This document shows, piece after piece, positions 41,076-49,146 of a stretch of 64,000 bases of DNA. Numbering within the stretch: position 1 is the stretch's first letter; every line of letters begins with the position of its first letter. The stretch is from the NCBI RefSeq assembly GCF_947631165.1, contig NZ_CANRKH010000008.1, positions 32,634 through 96,633 of the forward strand. The letters are read 5' to 3'. The stretch comes from an uncultured Dysosmobacter sp. (GTDB lineage Bacteria > Bacillota > Clostridia > Oscillospirales > Oscillospiraceae). The translations under genes were made by a program, and so were the position numbers. Below the pieces are notes generated by a model, which saw only the letters and a program-made list of their open reading frames with translations, did no database searches and was not told the DNA's origin.

Positions 41076-41933
41076 ATGACGGAAATGGTGTATTATTATG
41101 ACGGCAGCTTTGATGGCTTTCTCTGCTGCATCTTTGACAGCTATGCCAATCACGAGCCTCTCACCGCCATATTTCCAGAGGAGGATTCCGCTCCCACACT
41201 GTTTGCATCCAGGTACATTCTCACCGATCCGAGCCACGCAAATCGAGTGCTTAGAAAAATTGTAAAGTGTTCTCCCTATACAGCTGATCTGCTACGAAAG
41301 GGCTTTCTCTCCTGCCTGCCGGAAAAGGAGCTGTATCTGTACCGCCTGGTGGTAAAGCTTCTGCGGGAGGGGCCTGGCTTCCTGAGAAATTTTTCTGACG
41401 AGACCCTGTATCCCGTGGCCAAGGCCGTGCGCCATCTGATGGGTGAGGCGCATCTATTGAAGGGCTTTGTGCGCTTTTCCGACCTGGGCGGTGTTCTGGG
41501 CAGCGAGATCGAGCCGAAAAACCGGGTCCTGCCGTTGCTTCGCTGTCACTTCTGCTCTCGTTATCAGGGAGAGAAATTTTTCATCTACGACCGCACCCAT
41601 CGAGAGGTGCTGCTCTATGCCTCCGGCAAAGCGGTCATCTGTCCCCTGGCAGATTTTCAAATGGCGCCGCCGGATGAGACCGAAGCCGCCTACCGGATCC
41701 TCTGGAAGCGGTTCTACGACACCATCGCCATCAAGGAGCGGTACAATCCCAAATGCCGCATGACCAACATGCCCAAGCGGTACTGGGGGACTATGACGGA
41801 GTTCCAGGACGCAAGCTACTTCAAGGCTCAACGCTCTCCCGCAGATGCTGCAATCCCCGGCGCTCCAGCCGGGATATCTGTACCTGGGATACCTGGAGAA
41901 CACGGGCCGTCTGCTCCTGCGTCAGCCCCTTGA
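41076..41933 (+). CDS. TIGR03915-family putative DNA repair partner protein
   Basis: A 285-residue protein opening with YYYDGSFDGFLCCIFDSY, the usual start of this family, and including ARHLMGEAHLLKGFVRF-like RHLMGEAHLLKGFVRFSD and the late RMTNMPKRYWGTMTEF. It always occurs with the radical SAM partner upstream. ATAAGGAGC precedes the ATG. The normal end would be near residue 250. Here the frame runs another 35 residues (proline- and alanine-rich, unlike the rest) and overlaps the 3' end of sigF on the other strand by 113 bp, so an older stop codon was probably lost. Confidence 0.9.
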   Translation: MTEMVYYYDGSFDGFLCCIFDSYANHEPLTAIFPEEDSAPTLFASRYILTDPSHANRVLRKIVKCSPYTADLLRKGFLSCLPEKELYLYRLVVKLLREGPGFLRNFSDETLYPVAKAVRHLMGEAHLLKGFVRFSDLGGVLGSEIEPKNRVLPLLRCHFCSRYQGEKFFIYDRTHREVLLYASGKAVICPLADFQMAPPDETEAAYRILWKRFYDTIAIKERYNPKCRMTNMPKRYWGTMTEFQDASYFKAQRSPADAAIPGAPAGISVPGIPGEHGPSAPASAP

Positions 41934-42525
41934 AATAGCGGAGCAAGATCGTCATCCGCTCTTTTTCCGGCAATTGGTCGATGGCCTCCCGCAGGGCGAT
42001 CTTTTCCACCAGGGCCTCCTCCGGGGCCTCCGTGCCCAGCATGCCCTCCAGTGTGAGGCCGTCCGCTGTCTCTTGCTGCAGAGATTCTGGTGCGCCAGTG
42101 GCCAGATCGATCTTGGCGATTTCCTCCGCGGCCAGTCCTGAGGCCTCTGCCAGCTCCGACAGGGCTGGCTCCCGGCCCAATTCATGGCGCAGGCGCTCCC
42201 GCAGCATGTAAAGTGTTTGTGCTTGCTCGCGCATGCTGCGTCCCACTTTTACTGCTCCGTCATCTCTCAGAAAACGCCGTATCTCCCCGGCGATTTTCGG
42301 CACGGCATATGTGGAAAAGCAGGTGCCATAGTGAAAATCGAAGCCTTGCACCGCCTTTAAAAATCCCAGGCAGCCCAGCTGATACAGGTCGTCTGGTTCC
42401 ACGCCCCGACCATAATACCGCCGTACCACGCTCCAGATCAGGCCGTTGTTTTCAAGCACCGCTTGCTGACAGGCATCCCGGTCCCCCGCCTGGGCCGCCC
42501 GCAGCAGCTCCAGTGCGGCGCTCAT
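41821..42525 (-). CDS. sigF: Forespore sigma factor SigF
   Basis: A 234-residue sporulation sigma factor: region 2 with DDLYQLGCLGFLKAVQGFD and FSTYAVPKIAGEIRRFLRDD, region 3 (residues 95-150) and region 4 with LPEKERMTILLRYFKGLTQEQ and VLQVSQVQISRLERRGLQ. It is third in the spoIIA operon and overlaps the spoIIAB stop. SpoIIAB binds it until SpoIIAA releases it in the forespore. The conserved region 4 extends to the stop, so the overlap with the convergent gene is real on this side. Confidence 0.96.
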   Translation of the reverse strand: MSAALELLRAAQAGDRDACQQAVLENNGLIWSVVRRYYGRGVEPDDLYQLGCLGFLKAVQGFDFHYGTCFSTYAVPKIAGEIRRFLRDDGAVKVGRSMREQAQTLYMLRERLRHELGREPALSELAEASGLAAEEIAKIDLATGAPESLQQETADGLTLEGMLGTEAPEEALVEKIALREAIDQLPEKERMTILLRYFKGLTQEQTARVLQVSQVQISRLERRGLQHLRESVEP

Positions 42526-42971
42526 TTTCCGGCTTTCATCCGGGGGGCCAGCTTCTTCTTCATCGTCACCGTGGTTCCCCGGCCCAACGCGGAACGCACT
42601 GTCAGCTGATCCATAAAGCTCTCCATAATGGTAAAGCCCATGCCGCTGCGCTCCTCTCCACCAGTAGTGAACATGGGCTGTCGGGCCTTGTCCACATCCG
42701 GGATGCCCCGTCCCCGGTCCTTCACCGTCAATTCCAGCACATTTCCCGGGCAGATCCTGGCCTTGACCAGCACCTTGCCGATGGACTCCGGGTAGCCGTG
42801 GACAATGGCATTGGTCACTGCCTCGCTGACGGCTGTTTTGATGTCCTCCAATTCGTTCAGCGTGGGGTCCATCTGGGCTGCGAAACAGGCCACTGCCGCC
42901 CGGGCAAAGCCCTCGTTGCTGCTTCGGCTTGGGAATTCCAGTGTGACCTCATTGGATGCCTTTGTTTTCAT
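42522..42971 (-). CDS. spoIIAB: Anti-sigma F factor and serine kinase SpoIIAB
   Basis: A 149-residue GHKL-fold kinase. The N box is EAVTNAIVHGYPE (residues 54-66), the G1 box is DRGRGIPD near 87, and the G2 region is GGEERSGMGFTIMESFMD near 108. It holds SigF inactive and phosphorylates SpoIIAA. GAGGAGG lies nine bases before the ATG at 42971. The stop overlaps the sigF start (four bases), and spoIIAA ends 13 bp upstream. Confidence 0.97.
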   Translation of the reverse strand: MKTKASNEVTLEFPSRSSNEGFARAAVACFAAQMDPTLNELEDIKTAVSEAVTNAIVHGYPESIGKVLVKARICPGNVLELTVKDRGRGIPDVDKARQPMFTTGGEERSGMGFTIMESFMDQLTVRSALGRGTTVTMKKKLAPRMKAGK

Positions 42972-42984
42972 TATGTAAACCTCC

Positions 42985-43290
42985 TCATTTAATTGTAACC
43001 AGCCGCCCGATGGCCGCCGCATCCAACACGCGCCGGGCCTGGGCCGGTACATTGCACACACATACGTTTCCATCCAGCAGCTGCATCCGCTGCTGCGCCC
43101 GCAGGATCAGGGCGATCCCTGAGCTGTCCATAAAGGTGACGCCGGACATGTCCAAGACCAGATTTTTCGGCAGCGCAGCATCCACCGCCTGCTCCAGCTC
43201 CCGCAGCGCATTCCGGGCGCCATGGTGGTCCAAATCTCCGATGAAGGTGAGCATCAGATTCCTGTCCGCGCTCTTGGCCTGTATTTCCAT
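42985..43290 (-). CDS. spoIIAA: Anti-anti-sigma factor SpoIIAA
   Basis: A 101-residue STAS-domain protein. The phosphorylation site sits in VTFMDSSGIALILRA (serine near residue 56-57). Unphosphorylated, it frees SigF from SpoIIAB. GAGGCG precedes the ATG at 43290. It is first in the spoIIA operon, so its promoter should lie in the 43291-43500 gap. Confidence 0.95.
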   Translation of the reverse strand: MEIQAKSADRNLMLTFIGDLDHHGARNALRELEQAVDAALPKNLVLDMSGVTFMDSSGIALILRAQQRMQLLDGNVCVCNVPAQARRVLDAAAIGRLVTIK

Positions 43291-43440
43291 AAGTTTCGCC
43301 TCTTTTGTCAAAATTTTCGCTGTCAGAACGGCCTCGCGGCCTATGCTGCTGAAACAAAAACGCCGCAAGGCAGTTTGCCTTACGGTGATGATAGCATGTC
43401 TCACGCCGGCTTTCTGTCGAAAGCCAGCGGATGGCTTGTA

Positions 43441-43472
43441 TAAATTTCCATTTACGTAGGGCGTAATCCTTT
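43441..43472 (-). promoter_or_regulatory. Candidate SigH-type promoter of the spoIIA operon
   Basis: On the minus strand AAAGGATTA (complement of 43464-43472) and GGAAATT (complement of 43443-43449) roughly fit the SigH pattern at about the right spacing. The match is imperfect. The rest of the 43291-43609 gap has two small hairpins (around 43368-43384 and 43406-43427) and no convincing gene. Confidence 0.3.
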
Positions 43473-43575
43473 CCGCAGGCGCTTGTGACCAGTAGCTTGC
43501 ATGTCCCGCCCCCTCATATGATACTTTCTTTCCAGATCCCGCACTTTTCACATCACTGCTTTTCCATCCCCAAAA

Positions 43576-43608
43576 CGCAAAAAGCGCCTGCTTTGTGCAG
43601 GCGTTTTT
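43576..43608 (-). terminator. Terminator of the D-2-hydroxyacid dehydrogenase gene
   Basis: AAAAGCGCCTGC pairs with GCAGGCGTTTTT (one mismatch) around TTTGT, directly past the stop at 43610. Confidence 0.85.
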
Positions 43609-43609
43609 T

Positions 43610-44596
43610 CTACTTCATCAATTCCGTGGCACAGTTCTGTCCGTGGGCCATCTCCCAGATGCCCCGGATCCCACAGCGCACCATGCTGGCCACCGCCGCG
43701 TCGGTATAGAAAGCCATATGCTGGGTCATGATGACATTGCGGAACTGATGGAGATAAAACCAGTTTCGATTTGGCAGGATGTCCACTCTGTGGTCGCCGT
43801 GGATGATCCCCTCCTCCCCCTCGGAGGTGTCCATACCCAGGGTGCCGATCTTCTGGCTCTCGACGCCCTCCACCAGCGCCTCGATGTCCATCAGCTCGCC
43901 CCGGGAGCAGTTGATGAGCACCACGCTGTCCTTCATGCGGGCGATCGTCTCCCGATCGATCATATGACGGTTGCTGTCCAACAGAGGCATGTGGAGGGAG
44001 ATCACGTCGGACTGCTCCAGCAGTTCTTCAAAGGTCACATACTCTGCCATGCCCTCCACCTCCGGATTCCGGCGCAGGTCGTAGGCCAGGATGCGGCAGC
44101 CAAAGCCGGACAGGTTGCGAATCACCTGCGCACCGATCCTGCCGGAGCCGATGATGCCGATGGTCAGATCCTTCATCTCCCGGCCTTGGAGGCCGTTCAG
44201 AGAAAAATCGTTGACCTGTCCCCGCCACAGCGCCTGCTTGTAATGGCGCAGGCACATGAGGATCATCATCACCGTGAAATCCGCCACGCCGTTAGGGTCA
44301 TAAGCGGCATTGCAGACCCGGATGCCCAGCTTTTTCGCATGTTCCAGGTCAATGTGGTCATACCCCACCGTGCGTGTTGAGAGATATCGCACCCCCAGAG
44401 CGTACCACGCGTCCAGCAGCGCCCCATTGATGCGGCCCTGGCCCAAAATAGACACGCCCTGACATCCCTCCGCCAGTTGGGCGGTATCCAAAGAGGGAAC
44501 TTCCTCTGCTAATGTCAGCTCGACCCCCAGGGTCCTGCCATGGGCCTCCAGCTCCGCCAGTTCGTCCTGCCGGGCCTCATAAACCATGATCTTCAT
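43610..44596 (-). CDS. D-2-hydroxyacid dehydrogenase (D-lactate dehydrogenase/VanH-like)
   Basis: A 328-residue NAD-dependent dehydrogenase. The Rossmann motif is IGIIGSGRIGAQV near residues 148-160, the substrate arginine is in INCSRGELMD near 230, and the catalytic glutamate and histidine regions follow (GMDTSEGEEG and TQHMAFYTDAA). It interconverts 2-oxo acids and D-2-hydroxy acids such as pyruvate and D-lactate. I use ATG 44596, nine bases after GAGAGG; ATG 44605 is too close to the site. The divergent LysR gene probably regulates it. Confidence 0.92.
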   Translation of the reverse strand: MKIMVYEARQDELAELEAHGRTLGVELTLAEEVPSLDTAQLAEGCQGVSILGQGRINGALLDAWYALGVRYLSTRTVGYDHIDLEHAKKLGIRVCNAAYDPNGVADFTVMMILMCLRHYKQALWRGQVNDFSLNGLQGREMKDLTIGIIGSGRIGAQVIRNLSGFGCRILAYDLRRNPEVEGMAEYVTFEELLEQSDVISLHMPLLDSNRHMIDRETIARMKDSVVLINCSRGELMDIEALVEGVESQKIGTLGMDTSEGEEGIIHGDHRVDILPNRNWFYLHQFRNVIMTQHMAFYTDAAVASMVRCGIRGIWEMAHGQNCATELMK

Positions 44597-44637
44597 GTAC
44601 GCCATCCTCTCTTTTTATTCTTTTTGATTGTAGATCC

Positions 44638-44667
44638 AAAAATCAGGGATTGCAACCGCTGATTTTT
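44638..44667. promoter_or_regulatory. Palindromic operator between divergent dehydrogenase and LysR genes
   Basis: Perfect nine-base arms AAAAATCAG and CTGATTTTT flank a 12-base spacer. The place and size suit a LysR-type binding site controlling both genes; AT-rich promoter-like sequence surrounds it. Confidence 0.65.
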
Positions 44668-44706
44668 CATATTAAAATAAGACTAGCTTATGCAGGGAGG
44701 CGTGAA

Positions 44707-45594
44707 ATGAACATCAATCAATTGAAATATTTTGTGGCGGTGGCGGAGCAGCGAAGCTTCACCAAGGCGGCGAACCAGTACTATCTCTCTCAGACCGCCA
44801 TAACCCAGCAGATCCACGCCCTGGAAAGTACCCTGGAGGTCCAGCTGCTGGACCGCAACACCCGGCCTGTGGCCTTGACCCCTGCCGGGACCATCTTTTT
44901 GCAGGAGGCCAAGGCGATCCTGACCCGGATGGACACCGCTGTCAGCCGAACAAAAGACGCCTCCACCGGACTGGTCGGCTCCATCCGCATCGGCTATGCC
45001 AAGGGCTATGAGCGCAGCGACCTCTCCAACAAGCTGCGGGCCTTTCACCGGGCCTACCCCAACATCCTGCTGACCTGCTTCCGCTGTGACACGGACCGGC
45101 TGGCGGCAGGGCTGCTGAACAGCGAGTTCGACATCATCTTCGGCTGGGACAGCACCAATCTCCGCCAGGATCCCCAGGTGGAGACCCGCCTGATGGAGCG
45201 GGCACGCCTGGTGGCGGCGCTCTACGGCGGCCATGCCCTGGCCCAGCGGACCAGCCTGCGGCGGACTGAGCTGAAAAACGAGCGCATTTTGTACATGACC
45301 CCTTCCAGCACCGGAGATTCCTTCGGCGACGCCTATTTTATGCAGCTGTACCAGCGAGCCGGATACCAGCCCAATATCCTGCTGCGCTCCAACGACACGG
45401 AGAGCATCCTGATGATGGTGGCGGCAGAGGAAGGCGTGTCCATTCTGCCCGCCTACTGTACCGATAAGCTGGACCACGCAGACAATCTGGTGTTCGTCCC
45501 TCTGGAGGGCGAGGAAGAGCATGAGGAGATCCTGGCCATCTGGCGCCGCGAGGACGCCAGCCAGGCGCTGCGGCGTTTTTTGGACGCACTGTAA
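44707..45594 (+). CDS. LysR-family transcriptional regulator
   Basis: A 295-residue LysR protein: winged helix-turn-helix at residues 1-60 (LKYFVAVAEQRSFTKAANQYYLSQTAI, quoted in part as FTKAANQYYLSQ) and a periplasmic-binding-like effector domain (residues 90-295). It starts at ATG 44707 after GGGAGG. Its divergent placement to the D-2-hydroxyacid dehydrogenase makes that gene the likely target; the co-inducer is unknown. Confidence 0.93.
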   Translation: MNINQLKYFVAVAEQRSFTKAANQYYLSQTAITQQIHALESTLEVQLLDRNTRPVALTPAGTIFLQEAKAILTRMDTAVSRTKDASTGLVGSIRIGYAKGYERSDLSNKLRAFHRAYPNILLTCFRCDTDRLAAGLLNSEFDIIFGWDSTNLRQDPQVETRLMERARLVAALYGGHALAQRTSLRRTELKNERILYMTPSSTGDSFGDAYFMQLYQRAGYQPNILLRSNDTESILMMVAAEEGVSILPAYCTDKLDHADNLVFVPLEGEEEHEEILAIWRREDASQALRRFLDAL

Positions 45595-45604
45595 AAATAG
45601 CGGA

Positions 45605-45629
45605 CAGCCGGCCCAAAATGGGCCGGCTG
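45605..45629. terminator. Hairpin between convergent LysR and Cys-rich genes
   Basis: CAGCCGGCCCA and TGGGCCGGCTG are perfect 11-base arms around AAA. A TTTTT run follows at some distance on the minus strand. Confidence 0.7.
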
Positions 45630-45638
45630 CCTGTTATT

Positions 45639-46478
45639 TCAGCGGCCGCAGGTGCAGCAGCACTTGGCCTCTTCGTAATTCTCCGGGACCCGAACGGTGT
45701 TGGGCGGGAAAAACTCGCCTACCGGGAAAGAGATGTTGCGGAAGATGCAGCAGGGGTCCTCCTTGTCACTGCCGCAGGAGCACTCCTTGTCGGGCATGCA
45801 GTAATCGTACACCGGCACCAGCAACTGAGAATCCCGCTCCAGGCGCACGATGGAAAACTGGCCCAGGGTCACATAGATGCGGCGGCTGTCATCGCCGCTG
45901 GACAGCTCTCCATCAAAGCAGCTGTTGACAAAGGTGGGCACCTCGCACAGCTCACAGTCGCAGTCCCGCTTGCCGCAGCAGTCCAGAATGCGGGCATCCA
46001 GCACAATGGGGTCCACGGCCTCTACCACGGCGATGGGCGCATTGGCCCGCTTCATCATCTGCAGGTCCGGTTCTCCGACCCGCAGCTCCGAGGAGAATAT
46101 CTTGGCGTTGCCTTCGCTGCCGAACAGGATGGCCCGCTTGTCAAACACACACAGCCCCTCTACGGTGACCGGCGCGGGGCAGCTGAGATACGCCTGCAGG
46201 GTCACTTGATAGAAAAAGCGCATATCCACGGTGTAGAAGCCCCGGTTGAAGCTGACAGGCTCCACATCCACGTACACATACAGCAGCTTGGCGCTGCCGC
46301 CCTTCACAGACAGGGCGCGGTTGATGACATCCACGTACTGCATCTTCGGATAGAACCGCAGATCCTCAATGCAGTCTTTATCACGACAGGAGTCATAGAT
46401 CTTCCTGGTATGGATGCAAACCGCCTCCCGGATGCCGCTGGAATCCTCCACGGGACCGGGGATCACTTTATCGGGCAT
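45639..46478 (-). CDS. Conserved Cys-rich clostridial protein, spore-envelope candidate
   Basis: A 279-residue protein without signal peptide. The N-terminal region has the conserved string IYDSCRDKDCIEDLRFYP (residues 28-45), then VKGGSAKLLYVYVDVEPVSF and NRGFYTVDMRFFYQV. The rest is beta-rich with many cysteines (CCGKRDCDCELC, CCIFRNISFPVGEF, CCCTCGR end). I know similar proteins in spore-forming clostridia without assigned function. AGGAGG precedes the ATG at 46478, and the promoter resembles a late mother-cell type, so a coat or exosporium role is a fair guess. Confidence 0.75.
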   Translation of the reverse strand: MPDKVIPGPVEDSSGIREAVCIHTRKIYDSCRDKDCIEDLRFYPKMQYVDVINRALSVKGGSAKLLYVYVDVEPVSFNRGFYTVDMRFFYQVTLQAYLSCPAPVTVEGLCVFDKRAILFGSEGNAKIFSSELRVGEPDLQMMKRANAPIAVVEAVDPIVLDARILDCCGKRDCDCELCEVPTFVNSCFDGELSSGDDSRRIYVTLGQFSIVRLERDSQLLVPVYDYCMPDKECSCGSDKEDPCCIFRNISFPVGEFFPPNTVRVPENYEEAKCCCTCGR

Positions 46479-46528
46479 TGCAATACCTCCTAATAAGTAG
46501 CTGGCGAAAGGACGAAGCCTTTCAATCC

Positions 46529-46555
46529 AGTGTATGCGTCCCGGTGCCGGAGGTG
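46529..46555 (-). promoter_or_regulatory. Candidate SigK/SigE-type promoter of the Cys-rich gene
   Basis: On the minus strand CATACACT (complement of 46529-46536) matches the mother-cell -10 pattern, and CACC (complement of 46552-46555) lies 15 bases upstream as a SigK-like -35. The start codon is 51 bases downstream of the -10 box. Confidence 0.45.
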
Positions 46556-46568
46556 CAGCCCCAGTCTG

Positions 46569-46605
46569 AAAAAGAGACCGGACACCGCCGTGCCCGGTCT
46601 CTTTT
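46569..46605 (-). terminator. Terminator of the DUF3048 gene
   Basis: AAAGAGACCGG and CCGGTCTCTTT are perfect arms with T-runs on both sides, right after the stop at 46610. Confidence 0.85.
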
Positions 46606-46609
46606 GGTA

Positions 46610-47698
46610 TCAGCCAATGGTCAATGTACTGGCGCGGGGGCTGATGATGCAGACATAGGTATTGCCCTGGCCCAGGGTCAGCGCGGTGCCGTCCTCCAGG
46701 GAGTACCGGAACTGATTGTTCCGGCCGCCTTTGCTCCACTGGATCGGCACACACTTGCCTCCGCAGAAATAGGTGCCTTTCCCAGTGCCGGTCAGCTTCA
46801 CATCAATGCGCCCCGCCGTATCGCCGGAGATCACGGAAATAGAAGTCTCCAGCACCAGCAGGTTAGTGACAGCCACCTGCTCGCCGGTGTTTCCATCGAT
46901 ATGCGCCTTACCGTACTGCCCCACCAAGTATTTGCCGCTGGCGGCGTCATAGTCAAAGGTCCCTGTTTTATAGTTGGAAAATTTCAGTGTCACATGCTCC
47001 GCCGCCGTGCCATTGGCCGGGGTCCCGTCCTCAGCGAACTTCTGGATATAGGAATAGCCCGCTTCGTGCTTGGTGCGGAAGTGGCCCTCATCCAGATATG
47101 CCTGGATCTTTTCTCCGGTAGTGACCAAAGTGTGCTCATAGTTCATAATCTTGCGGCGCTCCGGGTCCCGCCAAAAGATCTCCGCGTCGGAGCCGCCGTT
47201 GACGCCGTCCATATTGTCCACGCCCCAGGCGGGGATGTCCTGGTAAGCCGCCGGACTGCCACCCGCATGGACCAGCAGGGCGTCATGGCCCAGGGCCACT
47301 TCCAAATAGTAGGACCTGGTGGAACGGATGCTGCCCAGGGTCCCCACTCCCTCCAGGGTCTGGTAGATGCCCAGCATCCGGGTTATCCCACCCTCAGCAG
47401 GGATCTCATAAATGATATCCGCCTGACTGACGCCCAGCTGAGGCTGCGCCGCTTTCAGATTATTCAGCATCACCGCCACCGGGCGAAGCTCTTCATATTC
47501 CGGCTCCATAGGCAGGCCCGTCAGCGGATTCGTCCCAGCTGGGACATAAGGCTCCGGCAATGGCTCCTCAACAGGTTCCGGCTCCACCACAGGCACCTCA
47601 GGCACCTCCGGAGCCTCCGGCTCCTCCTCTTTTCCGCACCCCGTTACAGTCACCAGCATCATGGCCGCCAGTATTCCTGCAAGCATCCGTTTCCTCAT
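46610..47698 (-). CDS. DUF3048 (YerB-like) lipoprotein
   Basis: A 362-residue lipoprotein: signal peptide, lipobox VTGC with cysteine at residue 21, a Glu/Pro-rich spacer (EEEPEAPEVPEVPVVEPEP), then the DUF3048 domain opening NPLTGLPMEPEYEELRPVAV and including QLGVSQADIIYEIPAEGGITR and SIRSTRSYYLEVA. The family is widespread in Firmicutes; the function is not known. Its own terminator follows. Confidence 0.92.
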   Translation of the reverse strand: MRKRMLAGILAAMMLVTVTGCGKEEEPEAPEVPEVPVVEPEPVEEPLPEPYVPAGTNPLTGLPMEPEYEELRPVAVMLNNLKAAQPQLGVSQADIIYEIPAEGGITRMLGIYQTLEGVGTLGSIRSTRSYYLEVALGHDALLVHAGGSPAAYQDIPAWGVDNMDGVNGGSDAEIFWRDPERRKIMNYEHTLVTTGEKIQAYLDEGHFRTKHEAGYSYIQKFAEDGTPANGTAAEHVTLKFSNYKTGTFDYDAASGKYLVGQYGKAHIDGNTGEQVAVTNLLVLETSISVISGDTAGRIDVKLTGTGKGTYFCGGKCVPIQWSKGGRNNQFRYSLEDGTALTLGQGNTYVCIISPRASTLTIG

Positions 47699-47791
47699 CC
47701 GGTCGCCGCCTTTCCATAGATTCTTTATGTACTATGATACCAACGCGCACGGAAACCGTCAAGGCAAATTCCAACGACTTTCGACCGGATC

Positions 47792-48208
47792 TCACATCTC
47801 CTTCTGATACCGCCCCATCAGCCAAACCTCCAGAAAGCACTTCATCAGGAATGCCCCGATCACCAGCAGCGTGACCCACAGGGGCGCTCCCAGCCCTATG
47901 GAGAGCCAGGCCCCAACCATCAAGGTCCATTGCAGCACCTCTCCCGACACGGCCTGCGCCCGGCGGCGGATCGCGATGTTCCGCTCGTCGCCGGCTTCGA
48001 TCTTCGCCTGCTTCATCCTCCTGGGGTCTTTTTCCTCCCAGCGGCGCATCCGCCAATTGGAAAAGCCAAATCCAAACAGTCCCGCGCCCACACCCGTCAG
48101 CATACCGCCGGCAGAGCGGGGCAGAGTGTCTCCCAGCAGCAGGCTCACAACCAACGCCATAGCCCCCAGGACCCACAGGACCAGATAAACTTTCGTCTTT
48201 GCTCTCAT
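47792..48208 (-). CDS. Small membrane protein paired with XRE regulator
   Basis: A 138-residue protein with four predicted helices: two at residues 8-48, a basic cytoplasmic loop (RMRRWEEKDPRRMKQAKIEAGDERNIAIRRRAQ, given in part by its KIEAGDERN core), then two at 90-128. Proteins of this shape with a DERN motif are often encoded behind small XRE regulators; the job is unknown. Its ATG overlaps the XRE stop (ATGA). Confidence 0.8.
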   Translation of the reverse strand: MRAKTKVYLVLWVLGAMALVVSLLLGDTLPRSAGGMLTGVGAGLFGFGFSNWRMRRWEEKDPRRMKQAKIEAGDERNIAIRRRAQAVSGEVLQWTLMVGAWLSIGLGAPLWVTLLVIGAFLMKCFLEVWLMGRYQKEM

Positions 48209-48408
48209 ATTTGCTCCTCCTCGTAAATGAATATGTCCTCAATGGTCAGTTCAAAGTATCGGGCGATCTTAAACGCCAGCAGGATCGACGGGTTATACCG
48301 CCCGTTTTCCAGAGAACCAATGGTCTGACGGGAGACCTCCAGAGCCTCCGCCAATGTTTCCTGCTTAATCCCCCTGGCCTTTCGCAGCTCCTCCAAACGG
48401 TTTTTCAA
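48205..48408 (-). CDS. Small XRE-family transcriptional regulator (YvaO/Xre-like)
   Basis: A 67-residue single-domain regulator, NRLEELRKARGIKQETLAEA with recognition helix VSRQTIGSLENGRYNPS, ending FELTIEDIFIYEEE. It is the standard partner of DUF2178-like membrane proteins in Firmicutes. Ten-base repeats flank its promoter, suggesting autoregulation. It overlaps the membrane-protein gene. Confidence 0.93.
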   Translation of the reverse strand: MKNRLEELRKARGIKQETLAEALEVSRQTIGSLENGRYNPSILLAFKIARYFELTIEDIFIYEEEQI

Positions 48409-48442
48409 ACGATCACGCTCCTATTCCACGATGTAAAGCTAG

Positions 48443-48500
48443 CTTTCCATATCTGTACCATAGCAGGTCGGAGGCCAAATGTCAAGTATACTTTCCATAT
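48443..48500 (-). promoter_or_regulatory. Promoter of the XRE/membrane pair with flanking direct repeats
   Basis: TTGACA (complement of 48480-48485) and TATGGT (complement of 48457-48462) are 17 bases apart. ATATGGAAAG occurs on both sides (complement of 48443-48452 and 48491-48500), 48 bases apart in the same direction, as paired operator sites would. Confidence 0.65.
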
Positions 48501-48587
48501 TTTTTTGCAGGGGCCTCAACTTCACACTACCCAAACCGGCAAAAATGATGTATAATACAAAGCACATGCGAACAAGGAGGCTTTCCC

Positions 48588-49130
48588 ATGGCAGGACGCG
48601 GTTTTATTCACGACAAATTGGAGATCAAATTTCTCATCCTATACATCGCCGCCCGGGTCATTGAGCCGATCCCCTTCGACACAGTGCTGGATCTGACCAT
48701 GTGCGACGACGCCATCGACTATTTTGATTTTTCCGAGTGCTTAGCGGATCTGGTGAAAACAGAGCATCTGACCCTCTCCCCCGAGGGGCTGTACGCCATT
48801 ACCGACAAGGGGCAGCGGAACAGCCAGATCTGCGAGACCAGCCTTCCCTACTCCGTGCGGCTGCGGTGCGACAAGAACCTGGACATCTGGAACCGAAAGC
48901 TGCGCCGGAAGAGCCAGGTCCGGGCTACCACGGAGCAACGGAACAACGGGACCTACACCGTGCGGCTCTGTCTGGACGACGACATGGGCAGCGTGATGGA
49001 CCTGAAGCTCATGGCGGTCCGTCCGGACATGGCCAAGGTGCTGGAGAGCCGCTTCAAGGAAAGTCCAGAGCGCATATACAGCCAGATCATGAACCTTCTG
49101 CTGGATGACGGCGAAAGCAGCAAAAAATGA
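48588..49130 (+). CDS. DUF4364 family protein
   Basis: A 180-residue protein. Residues 10-90 look like a winged helix (KLEIKFLILYIAARVIEPI, LSPEGLYAITDKGQRNSQICE); the C-terminal half is an alpha/beta domain ending in helices. It matches DUF4364, common in clostridia and thought to bind DNA, although no target is known. AAGGAGG precedes the ATG, and TATAAT at 48551-48556 may be its -10 box. Two hairpins follow. Confidence 0.88.
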   Translation: MAGRGFIHDKLEIKFLILYIAARVIEPIPFDTVLDLTMCDDAIDYFDFSECLADLVKTEHLTLSPEGLYAITDKGQRNSQICETSLPYSVRLRCDKNLDIWNRKLRRKSQVRATTEQRNNGTYTVRLCLDDDMGSVMDLKLMAVRPDMAKVLESRFKESPERIYSQIMNLLLDDGESSKK

Positions 49131-49146
49131 CCGTGTATCAAGATGA

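Noticed and set aside
41031..41076. Earlier start for the TIGR03915-type protein
   Set aside because: It would overlap the radical SAM gene's last codons, and AGGAGC sits just before ATG 41076 with the family-typical N-terminus.
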